Positions 1 through 8,351 of a stretch of DNA of 64,000 bases are shown piece after piece. A program made the translations under genes and the position numbers. The stretch's first letter is position 1. Every line of letters starts with the position of its first letter. Origin of the DNA: an uncultured Bacteroides sp. (lineage in GTDB: Bacteria; Bacteroidota; Bacteroidia; Bacteroidales; Bacteroidaceae). The stretch is from NCBI RefSeq assembly GCF_963677945.1, contig NZ_OY782578.1, positions 1,736,001 through 1,800,000 on the forward strand, given 5' to 3'. The notes below the pieces were generated by a model. That model was not told the origin of the DNA. It searched no databases and saw only the letters and a program-made list of their open reading frames with translations.

Positions 1-316
1 CGCGGATCTGTTGAATAACCCTGTGAATGTGTGGGCAGGCTTCGTAGTGCACATTCATAATTTTGGCCCCAGTAGCCTTAACTTCCGGAATAAACTTTTC
101 GGGATTTATGGTCATTAAATGCACATCAAGCGGTTTCTTGCAGAGTTTGCTTACCGCTTTAATAACTGGAAATCCAAAAGAAATATTCGGAACAAATACA
201 CCGTCCATAATATCAAGATGAAGCCAGTCGGCTTCGCTTCGGTTTATCATCTCAATATCTTCTGCCAGATTAGCAAAATTGGCAGCAAGCAGTGAAGGGG
301 ATATTTTATGTTTCAT
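1..316 (-). CDS. rpe: Ribulose-phosphate 3-epimerase, N-terminal part
   Basis: Interconverts ribulose 5-phosphate and xylulose 5-phosphate in the cytosolic pentose phosphate pathway. The gene runs off the left edge, so only about 105 N-terminal residues are present, roughly half of the usual 215-220. I translated it from the reverse strand: it begins MKHKISPSLLAANFANL, then has the LHLDIMDGVFVPNISFG metal/phosphate-binding segment and KPLDVHLM, all hallmarks of this TIM-barrel family (Ser near residue 6, His and Asp metal ligands in strand 2, His in DVHLM). The ATG at 314-316 is the natural start. A TAnnTTTG box lies about 28 bp upstream. Highly confident in family. Confidence 0.95.
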   Translation of the reverse strand, partial: MKHKISPSLLAANFANLAEDIEMINRSEADWLHLDIMDGVFVPNISFGFPVIKAVSKLCKKPLDVHLMTINPEKFIPEVKATGAKIMNVHYEACPHIHRVIQQIR

Positions 317-343
317 GACTATCTAGCTGTGTGATTGGTTTTG

Positions 344-351
344 CAAAAGTA
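344..351 (-). promoter_or_regulatory. Bacteroides-type -7 box upstream of rpe
   Basis: Reading the minus strand, TACTTTTG matches the Bacteroides sigma-ABfr -7 consensus TAnnTTTG and is placed about 28 bp before the rpe ATG. I see no clear TTTG -33 element at the expected 19-21 bp further upstream, so the assignment rests on one box plus position. Confidence 0.5.
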
Positions 352-419
352 CATAAAATAATTGAACTAAGAATTCTTAATTTTATCTTCTTTTGACGAT
401 TGGCTGGTAATAGAATGTA

Positions 420-507
420 TTCTGTACAAAATAATTAATTCATTCGTACAGAATAAATCAATCTTCTGTGCGAAAGATTGTATTCTTTTGTGCAGGATAC
501 AAAAAAG
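420..507. repeat. Array A: four dyad units at 22 bp period
   Basis: Four copies of a degenerate unit close to TTCTGTRCARAAT lie in register: their GTAC/GTGC cores start at 424, 446, 468 and 490, an exact 22 bp spacing. The consensus is itself nearly palindromic (TTCTGTACAGAA), and copies alternate in which half is better preserved, so the DNA can also fold unit-to-unit. It lies between the small ORF stop (518) and the rpe promoter (344-351). Two other arrays of the same design but different sequence occur at 19248 and 30308. Function unknown; clustered protein-binding sites or an RNA-folding element are possible. Confidence 0.7.
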
Positions 508-517
508 ATTTAGTGAT

Positions 518-700
518 TCATCCAAGAATGATTCCTTGCAGACCGTCGGGCATTGATGGCTCAACGTGATAATTGCGGGCAAACATTTTCAAGAATGTTA
601 GTGTCTGTAAGCTGGGCTTTAACTCACTTTTACCCTTATTATTCCGCTTATCTTTTTTCTGCTGATTGGTTGGTTGAGTAATGTTATATTTCATAGGCAT
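518..700 (-). CDS. Small conserved-looking protein, unknown function
   Basis: Sixty residues, no signal peptide or membrane segment, with a basic, polar N-terminal half (QQKKDKRNNKGKSE) and a hydrophobic/aromatic second half (LQTLTFLKMFARNYHVEPSM, then a short tail ending in LG). I recall similar short proteins ending in a LxPxxxTLxFLKxFAR-like segment in Bacteroidales genomes, but cannot name a family. It follows the ECF sigma gene in the same direction after 66 bp and may be cotranscribed. Start may be the ATG at 700 or the in-frame ATG at 694; both lie inside a long inverted repeat (692-755). The antisense overlap with another ORF at 367-582 is ignored because that one shows no coding character. 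Confidence 0.5.
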   Translation of the reverse strand: MPMKYNITQPTNQQKKDKRNNKGKSELKPSLQTLTFLKMFARNYHVEPSMPDGLQGIILG

Positions 701-755
701 ACTGTTGTTTTGTTTTCTATAAAAACGTAGAAAACAAAACTTTAGTATGCTTATG
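692..755. repeat. 27-bp inverted repeat over a start codon
   Basis: Arms 692-718 and 729-755 are reverse complements with four mismatches (three clustered in the middle, one near the outer end) around a 10-nt loop. On the minus-strand transcript the hairpin follows the ECF sigma stop codon by 11 nt and its 3' arm contains both candidate ATGs (700, 694) of the small downstream ORF. It has no convincing U-tract, so it looks more like a translation-masking or attenuation hairpin than a simple terminator. Confidence 0.65.
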
Positions 756-766
756 AGATAAATATT

Positions 767-1360
767 TTAATCGAGGGTGAGAATTATTTCTTTCTCTTCC
801 GCCATGCGGCGAAGGTTAAGGATGGCGTAACGCATTCTTCCAAGAGCAGTATTTATACTTACTCCTGTAATATCTGCAATTTCTTTAAAGCTCAGGTCCT
901 GGTAAAAACGCATATAAACGACTTCCCGTTGATTATCCGGAAGCAGTTTTACCAGATGACGCACATCATTATGAATTTGATCATTTATAATTTCCATCTC
1001 AATGGTTCCTTCAGATAGTTTCATATCATTCAGCAAATCAATTTCGCTGTCATCGTTCGAAATTACATTCTCATTACGTTCCTGACGGTAGTTATCAATG
1101 ATCAAGTTATGGGCTATACGTGTAAGCCATGCAGGGAATTTTCCATTCTCCGTATATCGTCCCTGTTTAATGGTCATAATAGCCTTCACGAAAGTCTCCT
1201 GAAAGATGTCTTCCGCCAGTTCTGTGCTTTTTACGATAAAGTAAATATAGGAATATAACCTATTCTGATATCGATTAAGGAGTGTATCAAAGGCTTGATT
1301 TTCTCCTTTTGAATATAAGATTACCAATTCTTCATCGGTCATCTTCTTCAAATTTTTCAT
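767..1360 (-). CDS. ECF-type RNA polymerase sigma factor
   Basis: 197 residues with the two-domain ECF layout. Region 2 spans about residues 10-95 (LLNRYQNRLYSYIYFIV, AEDIFQETFVKA, FPAWLTRIAHNLIIDNYRQ) and region 4 about 130-190 (LLPDNQREVVYMRFYQDLS, FKEIADITGVSINTALGRMR). It directs core polymerase to alternative promoters. No anti-sigma gene is adjacent; a small soluble protein follows instead, unlike the second sigma factor in this window at 17633, which has a membrane partner. Upstream (1361-1479) is AT-rich without a box I trust. Family certain, regulon unknown. Confidence 0.9.
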   Translation of the reverse strand: MKNLKKMTDEELVILYSKGENQAFDTLLNRYQNRLYSYIYFIVKSTELAEDIFQETFVKAIMTIKQGRYTENGKFPAWLTRIAHNLIIDNYRQERNENVISNDDSEIDLLNDMKLSEGTIEMEIINDQIHNDVRHLVKLLPDNQREVVYMRFYQDLSFKEIADITGVSINTALGRMRYAILNLRRMAEEKEIILTLD

Positions 1361-1479
1361 TACGTCTTAATTTAGGATTAGAGTAATGTTTAATCGATAG
1401 GCTACGGTTATTAATTGATATTAGTGTTAATTGATACAAATAAACATATTATTTTGCTAACAACAAAATAAAAACAAAT

Positions 1480-1516
1480 AAAAGTGCGTTAATGTTCTTT
1501 CCATTAACGCACTTTT
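1480..1516 (-). terminator. Terminator after fmt
   Basis: Perfect 15-bp stem (1480-1494 with 1502-1516) and 7-nt loop, starting about 30 bp past the fmt stop codon. The minus-strand 3' arm ends in four U residues followed by AUUU. The only gene ending here is fmt. Confidence 0.85.
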
Positions 1517-1546
1517 GTATATCTGTATGCGGAGTAATAAATTGGT

Positions 1547-2515
1547 TTACAGAAGCTTCATATCATCCAGAACTTTAAATCCGCGAAGAAATTCGTCAAT
1601 GCCAAGTCGTTTTTTTCCAGCTAGCTGAAGAGATTTTATTGACAGATATCCATTTCCTGCAGCAACGTGTAGATAAGTTTTGCCATCTGTTTTTATGGTT
1701 CCGGGAACATCCGAGTGAGCTTTCTCTTTTTTTTCTGTCTCAAACACTTTTAGTGTAATAGGAGACTCTTGTCCGTTGTGAAGTTCTGTCCATGCAGCCG
1801 GATAAGGAGACAGTCCGCGGATAAAGTCATATATCTGTTTTACATTTCCCGACCATTTGATGCGGCAAGTCTCTTTAAAGATTTTAGGTGCCGGGCGTAA
1901 CTCTTCCGGTTGAGCCATTTCTTCCTGTGGAATAGGCTTTATTCTATTTTCAATTATGGCATCAACAGTTTCAATTACTAGCTTTCCGCCAAGTATCATC
2001 AGTTTATCATGAACCACTTCTACATTATCCGTATCGGCTATTGGAATGTGCACTTGCTGAATAACGTTTCCGGTATCTATTTCATGCTGAAGGAAGAATG
2101 TGGTAATTCCTGTTTCCGTATCTCCATTAATCACTGCCCAGTTGATAGGAGCAGCTCCGCGGTATTGGGGAAGGAGTGAGGCATGCAGATTAAATGTTCC
2201 GAAATGTGGCATTGCCCATACAACTTCGGGTAACATGCGGAATGCTACTACAATTTGCAGATCTGCTTTCCATGCTCTTAGTGCTTCAACGAACTCTTCA
2301 TCTTTTAATCGTTCAGGTTGAAGTAAAGGCAGATTTTGCTCTAAAGCATATTGCTTTACAGGCGAAAACTGCAGCTTATGTCCTCGTCCTGCAGGTTTAT
2401 CGGGCATTGTTATTACACCTACTACATTATATCCACCTTCTACAAGGCATTTAAGAGACTCCACAGCAAAGTCGGGAGTTCCCATATATACTATTCTCAG
2501 GTCTTTCTTTTCCAT
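1547..2515 (-). CDS. fmt: Methionyl-tRNA formyltransferase
   Basis: Transfers a formyl group from 10-formyltetrahydrofolate to initiator Met-tRNA in the cytosol. 322 residues, normal length. The N-terminal formyltransferase domain begins IVYMGTPDFAVESL; the folate/catalytic signature is NLHASLLPQYRGAAPIN with the catalytic Asn and His, and the Asp in HEIDTGNV. The C-terminal OB-like domain follows from about residue 205. It is the last gene of a minus-strand run tsaC > sugar transferase > CLC > fmt, 56 bp after CLC. A strong hairpin terminator follows. Confidence 0.96.
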   Translation of the reverse strand: MEKKDLRIVYMGTPDFAVESLKCLVEGGYNVVGVITMPDKPAGRGHKLQFSPVKQYALEQNLPLLQPERLKDEEFVEALRAWKADLQIVVAFRMLPEVVWAMPHFGTFNLHASLLPQYRGAAPINWAVINGDTETGITTFFLQHEIDTGNVIQQVHIPIADTDNVEVVHDKLMILGGKLVIETVDAIIENRIKPIPQEEMAQPEELRPAPKIFKETCRIKWSGNVKQIYDFIRGLSPYPAAWTELHNGQESPITLKVFETEKKEKAHSDVPGTIKTDGKTYLHVAAGNGYLSIKSLQLAGKKRLGIDEFLRGFKVLDDMKLL

Positions 2516-2571
2516 TAATCTTTGATTTTAATTGTGTGATTTAAAGCCTCTTGTCACTAGTTATCATTGGT

Positions 2572-4362
2572 TTAATCTTCGGAGAAGTGAACCAGAAGTT
2601 GTCTGTATGTACTTAATATCTTCGATTTAGAGACAAAGCCAATATATGTTCCTTTTTCATCAACAACCGGAAGATTCCAGGCTTGTGTATCATCAAAAGT
2701 ATGCATTACTCGTTCCATGGAATCATCAATAAATAGTTTGGCAGGAACAGAACTCATTAGTTTACTTGCAGTGTACCGATGATAAAGTTCTTGCCGGAAC
2801 ATGATATTACGTATATCATCAAGTAAAACAACTCCTTGCAGTTTTCCGTGTTTATCCACAACTGGGAATAAATTTCTTTTTGCCTGAGAGATAACTTTAA
2901 CTAATTCTCCCAAGTCAGTTTCCGGTGATACTTGCTGGAAATCGTTTTCAATAACATTCTCCATCTTCATTAACGTTAGTACCGCTTTGTCTTTATGGTG
3001 AGTAATGAGTTGCCCCTTTTTGGCAAGACGCATAGAGTAAAGACTATGAGGTTCAAAAATGATTATTGTAAGATAAGAACTTACAGAGCAAATCATTAAA
3101 GGAAGAAACAGGTCGTATCCTCCTGTTAGCTCGGCAATAAGGAATATCCCCAGCAAAGGGGCATGCATTACACCAGCCATTACACCAGCCATTCCCATTA
3201 GTGCGAAGTTCTTTTCCGGCAAGTTAATAAAGAGTCCCAGTTCGTTTGACAGATGAGAAAATATAAATCCGGCAATACATCCCAGGAATAAACTTGGTGC
3301 AAAGATACCACCACAACCACCACCACCATTTGTTGCTGTTGATGCAAAAACTTTAAATACGATAATGAGGAATAAATAGACTAATAACAGATGATTGTAT
3401 CCGTAAAATAGTGAGTTGTTCATCACTGTTTGCCATTCTCCGGAAGCCGTTCCCTTAAGTAACAGGCTGATAGTATCATATCCTTCACCATAAAGAGTTG
3501 GGAAAAGGAAGATCAGGATACTCAGCATAACTCCTCCAAGCGCAAGTTTTCTGTATGGTCCTTGTAATTTCCCGAAAATAGTCTCTATGTAATTTGAGGC
3601 TCGGGTAAAATACAGAGATACCAGACCGCAGAATATTCCCAAGAATATAACATAAGGAATGCGCTTCATGTCGAAAGCCTGATCGAGATTGAACTTAAAC
3701 ATAGCCTCTGTTCCCATAAAAATATAAGATACGGTAGCAGCGGTAACGGAAGTTATCAGCAAGGGTAGAAGCGAAGCCATTGTAAGGTCGATCATCAAAA
3801 CTTCGAGTGTAAATACGACTCCTGCAATTGGCGCTTTGAAGATTCCTGCAACTGCTCCCGCGGCTCCACAGCCAATGAGTAACATCAGAGTTTTTTGTTC
3901 CATTCTGAATACGCTTCCCAGATTGGAACCAATAGCCGATCCGGTAAGAACAATTGGTGCTTCGGCTCCTACAGACCCACCACATCCGATGGTAATGGCA
4001 CTGGCTATAGTGGAAGACCATATATTGTGACGTCTTATTCTTCCTTGTCTGCGCGAAATTGAATATAGAATCTTTGTAACACCATGGCTAATATCGTCTT
4101 TCACAATATTGCGTACAAATAATCCTGTCAGCAGAATACCTGCAACCGGATAAACTAAGTAAAGGTAGTTGGCTCCTGTTGCATTAAAATTGTCGGTCAG
4201 AAAGTTTTGAATCAAATGAATCAGACTTTTTAGAATTATTGCAGCACTGGCAGTACAAACTCCTACTATGAAGCTGAGAATAAGTATAAAGTGTTTTTCC
4301 TTTATATTCTTTTCACGCCAAAATATAAACTGCTGAAATAAACTTGTTTTTTCGGTTTTCAT
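2572..4362 (-). CDS. CLC-family chloride channel/antiporter with CBS pair
   Basis: 596 residues: a CLC membrane domain (about 25-440) followed by two CBS domains (about 460-515 and 530-590). The selectivity-filter loops are recognisable: SHGVTK in place of GSGIP, GSVGAEAP at about 129-136 with the gating Glu at 134 (GREGP equivalent, here ending AP), and GGIFAPSLF around residue 350. The protein moves chloride, possibly in exchange for protons, across the inner membrane; the CBS pair usually senses adenine nucleotides. It begins 9 bp after the sugar transferase stop codon and is probably cotranscribed with it. Whether it is a channel or exchanger cannot be settled by reading. Confidence 0.93.
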   Translation of the reverse strand: MKTEKTSLFQQFIFWREKNIKEKHFILILSFIVGVCTASAAIILKSLIHLIQNFLTDNFNATGANYLYLVYPVAGILLTGLFVRNIVKDDISHGVTKILYSISRRQGRIRRHNIWSSTIASAITIGCGGSVGAEAPIVLTGSAIGSNLGSVFRMEQKTLMLLIGCGAAGAVAGIFKAPIAGVVFTLEVLMIDLTMASLLPLLITSVTAATVSYIFMGTEAMFKFNLDQAFDMKRIPYVIFLGIFCGLVSLYFTRASNYIETIFGKLQGPYRKLALGGVMLSILIFLFPTLYGEGYDTISLLLKGTASGEWQTVMNNSLFYGYNHLLLVYLFLIIVFKVFASTATNGGGGCGGIFAPSLFLGCIAGFIFSHLSNELGLFINLPEKNFALMGMAGVMAGVMHAPLLGIFLIAELTGGYDLFLPLMICSVSSYLTIIIFEPHSLYSMRLAKKGQLITHHKDKAVLTLMKMENVIENDFQQVSPETDLGELVKVISQAKRNLFPVVDKHGKLQGVVLLDDIRNIMFRQELYHRYTASKLMSSVPAKLFIDDSMERVMHTFDDTQAWNLPVVDEKGTYIGFVSKSKILSTYRQLLVHFSED

Positions 4363-4371
4363 ATCTTTATG

Positions 4372-5787
4372 TTACATACCTTTTCCGGTAAGTATTGTTC
4401 TAATCGTATATATTAATATCTTTATGTCTATGGTTAGCGATCTGTTTTCCAAATATATTAAATCGTATTGTAAACGTTCAATCATCTTGTCTACTGTATT
4501 TGCATATCCGTATTTTACCATCCCCCAGGATGTGATGCCTGGTTTTACCGATAACGTCTGGTAATAATAAGGCGCTTTACAAACAATCTGATCTACGAAA
4601 AATTTCCTTTCGGGCCGTGGACCTACCAATGACATTTCACCCTTCAGTACATTCCAGAACTGTGGCAATTCGTCCAGACGATATTTTCTCAATATCTTTC
4701 CAAATTCGGTTATTCTATCATCATTTAGATCTGATAATAGCGGAATTTCTTTTTCAGCATCCATCTTCATGGTTCTGAACTTATACATTGTAAATGGTTT
4801 CCCTCTGTAACCAAGTCTTTCCTGTTTATAAAAAGCAGCTCCCGGTGAATTCTTTTTTATTTTCCACGCGATCCACGCAAATAAAGGAGAAAAAATGAAT
4901 AAGGCAAGTACTGATATTATTTTGTCGAAAATGTTTTTTATGTTTTTTGCTCCTTCAGACATGTTATCCCGGGTTATTTCAACCATCGGAGTAGCATAAA
5001 TGGAGGACATCTTTACACTTCGCGAAAGTACATTTTTTTCTCCGGCAATAACCTTGATGGGCAGATTAAATCTATAAAGGCTGTTTAGCAGTTCAAAAAA
5101 TGCTTTCTCATCAGTGAAATCGGGTGCAACTATTATCTCTTCTACATCTTTTCTCTGAATAAACTCTTCAATATTTTTCAGTCTTTCAACAGGCTGATCT
5201 TTGATAAGACAAGGCTCTTCTTCAAGACTTATAAATCCTACAACTTTATAACCAATAGATTGCGGCTGAGCATTAAGCTCCTGAAATATTTTAAGAGCTT
5301 GTTCTCCGGCTCCTATTATAATCGTGTTGAATCCAATTATTCTGTTGTGTATTTGGGTTGTTAGTTTTTGGGTTATTAATGCTCTAATACTATAAGTGAG
5401 GATAAACTGTCCGAAGAAAAGGATTGCCAGTAATTGATAATAGACGTGATAATCCCTTGGCAAATCGTTTACCAATATCACGAAAAAGACTATTAATACT
5501 CCTATCTCAACAGATACCAGTGTTTTATTGAGTTCCAATAATCTGGATTTTCTCATTGGAGAGTTATAGTATCCTGATAAATAGTAAAGCAATAACCAAA
5601 AGAAAGGTATAATAATCTGTCCGGTTAATACCTTTCCTGAGAACTGGTAAGAAGCAAAATCATCAAATCCTAGTGAAAAGGCTATATTATAATATCGGTA
5701 AATATTCGCAAGAAACCAGATCACATTTGCTGCAATATAATCTCCAAGAAGATATTTAATGAGCTGTTTCCTTTGACTTACTTTCAT
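4372..5787 (-). CDS. Undecaprenyl-phosphate sugar-1-phosphate transferase
   Basis: 471 residues of the polyprenyl glycosylphosphotransferase (WbaP/WcaJ) type, which loads the first sugar of an exopolysaccharide, capsule or O-antigen unit onto undecaprenyl phosphate at the inner membrane. Four N-terminal membrane helices (to about residue 135), a nucleotide-binding-like CoA_binding_3 domain (about 140-265), one re-entrant helix near 285, then the bacterial sugar transferase domain with KFRTMKMDAE, LRKYRLDELPQFWNVLKGE and SLVGPRPE. It sits 15 bp downstream of tsaC. No other capsule genes are present, so this resembles the orphan glucose transferase found apart from capsule loci in many Bacteroides. 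Confidence 0.93.
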   Translation of the reverse strand: MKVSQRKQLIKYLLGDYIAANVIWFLANIYRYYNIAFSLGFDDFASYQFSGKVLTGQIIIPFFWLLLYYLSGYYNSPMRKSRLLELNKTLVSVEIGVLIVFFVILVNDLPRDYHVYYQLLAILFFGQFILTYSIRALITQKLTTQIHNRIIGFNTIIIGAGEQALKIFQELNAQPQSIGYKVVGFISLEEEPCLIKDQPVERLKNIEEFIQRKDVEEIIVAPDFTDEKAFFELLNSLYRFNLPIKVIAGEKNVLSRSVKMSSIYATPMVEITRDNMSEGAKNIKNIFDKIISVLALFIFSPLFAWIAWKIKKNSPGAAFYKQERLGYRGKPFTMYKFRTMKMDAEKEIPLLSDLNDDRITEFGKILRKYRLDELPQFWNVLKGEMSLVGPRPERKFFVDQIVCKAPYYYQTLSVKPGITSWGMVKYGYANTVDKMIERLQYDLIYLENRSLTIDIKILIYTIRTILTGKGM

Positions 5788-5802
5788 TAATATGTTCCCT
5801 TA

Positions 5803-6372
5803 TTATTCCCGAATCACCTTTATGACTCCTCCTTTTCCTAACTTAATAATACTAGATGGTTTTGCAGGAGAAAGATCATCCTGTTTAAACTTAACAATAT
5901 AGTCTACCGCTGATTTTATCTCTTCGCTTATTTCGCTAAAATTTGCGGGAGATGGTTGTCCGCTGATATTTGCTGAAGTAGAAACAATTGCTTTGCGGAA
6001 TCGTTGACATAACTGGCGTGAGAATTGTTCATTTGTTACACGAATGCCCACACTTCCATCTTCTGCCAATAAATTTGTGGCCATGTTCCTGGCTCCATCA
6101 TAAATTATGGTCAGAGGTTTGTCTGCCAATTCAATTAAATCCCATGCCACTTGGGGAACATCACTTACGTAAAAATCGACTTTTACGGACGAATCTACCA
6201 ATACAATAAGTGCCTTACTGTCAATACGCTTTTTAATTTCGTAAACTTTGTGAACAGCTTCAGGATTGGTTGCGTCACATCCAATTCCCCAGATAGTATC
6301 TGTGGGGTAAAGAATTACCCCACCTTCATTCATTATGCGGCACGCTTCCTTAATATCTTCTGTAAATTCCAT
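5803..6372 (-). CDS. tsaC: Threonylcarbamoyl-AMP synthase (YrdC/Sua5 family)
   Basis: Makes threonylcarbamoyl-AMP from threonine, bicarbonate and ATP for the t6A37 modification of ANN-decoding tRNAs. 189 residues, the short single-domain form without a Sua5 C-terminal extension. Signatures: GGVILYPTDTIWGIGCDATN near the start, KALIVLV, VGIRVTNEQF, and STSANISGQPSPANF. A promoter with both boxes lies just upstream (6396-6426), making this the first gene of the minus-strand operon that continues into the sugar transferase. Confidence 0.94.
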   Translation of the reverse strand: MEFTEDIKEACRIMNEGGVILYPTDTIWGIGCDATNPEAVHKVYEIKKRIDSKALIVLVDSSVKVDFYVSDVPQVAWDLIELADKPLTIIYDGARNMATNLLAEDGSVGIRVTNEQFSRQLCQRFRKAIVSTSANISGQPSPANFSEISEEIKSAVDYIVKFKQDDLSPAKPSSIIKLGKGGVIKVIRE

Positions 6373-6395
6373 AATGTATATATGTATAATTGATG

Positions 6396-6426
6396 CAAAA
6401 ATACATAATACATTTTTGGAATCAAA
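6396..6426 (-). promoter_or_regulatory. Bacteroides-type promoter for the tsaC operon
   Basis: On the minus strand TTTG (6423-6426) is followed after exactly 19 bp by TATTTTTG (6396-6403), matching the -33 TTTG / N19-21 / -7 TAnnTTTG pattern. The -7 box ends 23 bp before the tsaC ATG. The promoter overlaps the very 3' end region of the upstream ROK gene's surroundings (stop at 6431). Confidence 0.75.
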
Positions 6427-6430
6427 ATAT

Positions 6431-7636
6431 TTAGTTCTCGAACATTCGGCTACGTGCTATCATGCATGCTCCAATAATGCCTGCTTTTTCTTTGAGCTTT
6501 GATGTGATAATTGTAGAATCTTTATTGACAAGATTAAGAGAATACTTACGAATTGCAGTTTTTATAGGCTGGGTAATATAATCACCTGTAATAGATACTG
6601 TTCCCCCAATAATAACCATTTCTGGATTAAAGATATTAATTAAACCGGCAATCTGCTTTCCTAACTTTTGGCCAACTTCTTCTACAATGTCAATGCATAG
6701 CATATCTTCTTTTTTTATTGCATTAAGAATGTCGTCCAAAGTTACTGTTTCATTGTTTAATACCTTCTCTGATAAGATAGAACTGGCACCTCCTTTTACT
6801 CTTTCTATTAACATTCTGTGCATTGCAGAACCAGATGCTTCTGTTTCCAGGCAACCTTTTTTACCACAGTGGCATATAATTTCGTTATCGTATGTGCTTA
6901 TATGTCCAAATTCTCCAGAGAAACCAGATTTACCAGTGTATACTTTTCCATCAATTATAATTCCAATACCGAGACCCCAGCTGATGTTTACGAAAATAAT
7001 ATTTTTTTCATTGGTTACTCCACCAACCATATATTCACCATAAGTCATGGCACGAGTATCATTGTCAATAGTTACTCTGTATGAAAGTTTTTCTGAAAGG
7101 ATCTCTGCTAAAGGGCGTTCGTCGAAATAAAACATGCTATAGCTATATCCGGACTCAGGATTAACCCGTCCCGAAATGTTTACATTGATATTGAGTACTT
7201 TATCTTTTTCAATGGAAAGTTTTTTAATGAAATTCAGAACTAACAGACAAAGATTGTTTAGTGATTCTATAGTGTTCTCAAAAGAATATGGAATGTTCAT
7301 TTTTAATTCTACTATATCACCTTTGAAATTAATCAAGCCAATATTAATATCGTACAGATTGATGTCAACCCCGATAAAGTATCCTGATTTAGGATTCAAT
7401 CCATATAAATTAGGGTGACGTCCACCGCTGGTTTCTAGTTTTCCGTAATCATTGATAAATCCTTCTTCGCACATTTCACTAATAAACTTAGTGACAGTAG
7501 GCACACTTAGATCAACTTCTTTAGAGAGATCTGTGATGGTAGAATTTCCATGAGATATGTAGTAATTTATAATTTTCTTTTTGATAAGGGCATTCTTGCT
7601 ACCTTTTTCTAACTCGGCCAAAAAGTTCTTGTTCAT
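6431..7636 (-). CDS. ROK-family transcriptional regulator (NagC/XylR type)
   Basis: 401 residues. An N-terminal winged helix-turn-helix (about 18-70: STITDLSKEVDLSVPTVTKF) precedes a ROK sugar-kinase-like domain (about 85-395) with DNDTRA (191-196), GEFGH (241-245) and the ROK zinc signature CHCGKKGCLE (255-264). The ROK part binds a sugar or sugar phosphate that controls DNA binding. No metabolic genes adjoin it; the nearest PUL is 12 kb away, so its target is unknown. It may also control itself. Start ATG at 7634-7636 is well placed behind a -7 box at 7700-7707. Confidence 0.92.
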   Translation of the reverse strand: MNKNFLAELEKGSKNALIKKKIINYYISHGNSTITDLSKEVDLSVPTVTKFISEMCEEGFINDYGKLETSGGRHPNLYGLNPKSGYFIGVDINLYDINIGLINFKGDIVELKMNIPYSFENTIESLNNLCLLVLNFIKKLSIEKDKVLNINVNISGRVNPESGYSYSMFYFDERPLAEILSEKLSYRVTIDNDTRAMTYGEYMVGGVTNEKNIIFVNISWGLGIGIIIDGKVYTGKSGFSGEFGHISTYDNEIICHCGKKGCLETEASGSAMHRMLIERVKGGASSILSEKVLNNETVTLDDILNAIKKEDMLCIDIVEEVGQKLGKQIAGLINIFNPEMVIIGGTVSITGDYITQPIKTAIRKYSLNLVNKDSTIITSKLKEKAGIIGACMIARSRMFEN

Positions 7637-7699
7637 ATTTAAATGTATTTCGGATATAAAAGTGTGAATCTTTCTATTTGTATTTTATTTCACTTCGAA

Positions 7700-7707
7700 C
7701 AAAGATA
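7700..7707 (-). promoter_or_regulatory. -7 box upstream of the ROK regulator
   Basis: TATCTTTG on the minus strand fits TAnnTTTG and lies 63 bp before the ROK start codon. No TTTG is seen at the -33 distance, so this is a single-element call. Confidence 0.5.
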
Positions 7708-7884
7708 CTTGTTTTTTTATTATATATGTGGTTTTTTATTTAAATATTTACTAATTATGGCTAAAGGTAGATTGATTTGTTATTATTTAAATTTATGGAT
7801 GAGCTTATTATTAATAATATAAGTTCTAGACAGGTGTTATTTTGGATAAACTACGAAGGGGTATTTTCAGAAGGTGGTTGAATA

Positions 7885-7924
7885 ACATCTGTAAGTCCAG
7901 ATAAAATTATAGACTTACAGATGT
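7885..7924 (-). terminator. Terminator after the MBL-VOC operon
   Basis: Perfect 13-bp stem (7885-7897 with 7912-7924), 14-nt loop, 16 bp past the VOC stop codon. The U-tract is weak (UUAUU), so efficiency is uncertain. Confidence 0.55.
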
Positions 7925-7940
7925 ATATTGTGGGTAAGTA

Positions 7941-8318
7941 TTATTTGAAAGGTAGGATTTCAATCCAATAACCATCAGGATCATTTATAAAATATAATCC
8001 CATATCAGTATTTTCGTAGCAAACGCATCCCATTTCTTTGTGAAATTCTCTAACTTTATCGTAATTTCCGGGAACACGCATGCAAAGATGAATTTCGTTG
8101 TCACCTAAATTGTAAGGTTCTTTGCGGTCTCTTAACCAGGTTAATTCCAGACTAAAACTTGTTGTTTCGTCTGTTAGATATACTAAAATAAACGAACCAT
8201 CACTGGCAACTTTACGTTTGGCTTCTTTTAATCCCAGTGCTTTGGCATAAAACTCAATACTTTTCTCAAGATTGAGTACATTGAAATTGAAATGATCGAA
8301 TCGGCTTTTTATTTCCAT
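7941..8318 (-). CDS. VOC-superfamily (glyoxalase/dioxygenase fold) protein
   Basis: 125 residues, a single paired beta-alpha-beta-beta-beta VOC domain. It starts with FDHFNFNVLNLEKSIEFYAKALGL, the usual first-strand His and ion-pair segment, and ends DMGLYFINDPDGYWIEIL with the final-strand Glu. The arrangement of His and Glu metal ligands is that of lactoylglutathione lyase (glyoxalase I), which detoxifies methylglyoxal, but VOC proteins also include dioxygenases and isomerases. It follows the MBL-fold gene by 33 bp in the same direction. Specific substrate not assignable. Confidence 0.88.
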   Translation of the reverse strand: MEIKSRFDHFNFNVLNLEKSIEFYAKALGLKEAKRKVASDGSFILVYLTDETTSFSLELTWLRDRKEPYNLGDNEIHLCMRVPGNYDKVREFHKEMGCVCYENTDMGLYFINDPDGYWIEILPFK

Positions 8319-8351
8319 AACCTTATTAAATTAGTTTCTATTCTTGTGAAT

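Larger units (their letters stand above)
7637..7940. other. Intergenic region between ROK gene and VOC gene
   Basis: About 300 bp of AT-rich DNA. I see a minus-strand -7 box (7700-7707) near the ROK gene and a terminator hairpin (7885-7924) near the VOC gene. Nothing else coding or RNA-like is evident. Confidence 0.6.

Noticed and set aside
367-582. Minus-strand 71-codon ORF overlapping array A
   Set aside because: It spans the periodic repeats and overlaps the better small ORF at 518-700; composition is not protein-like.
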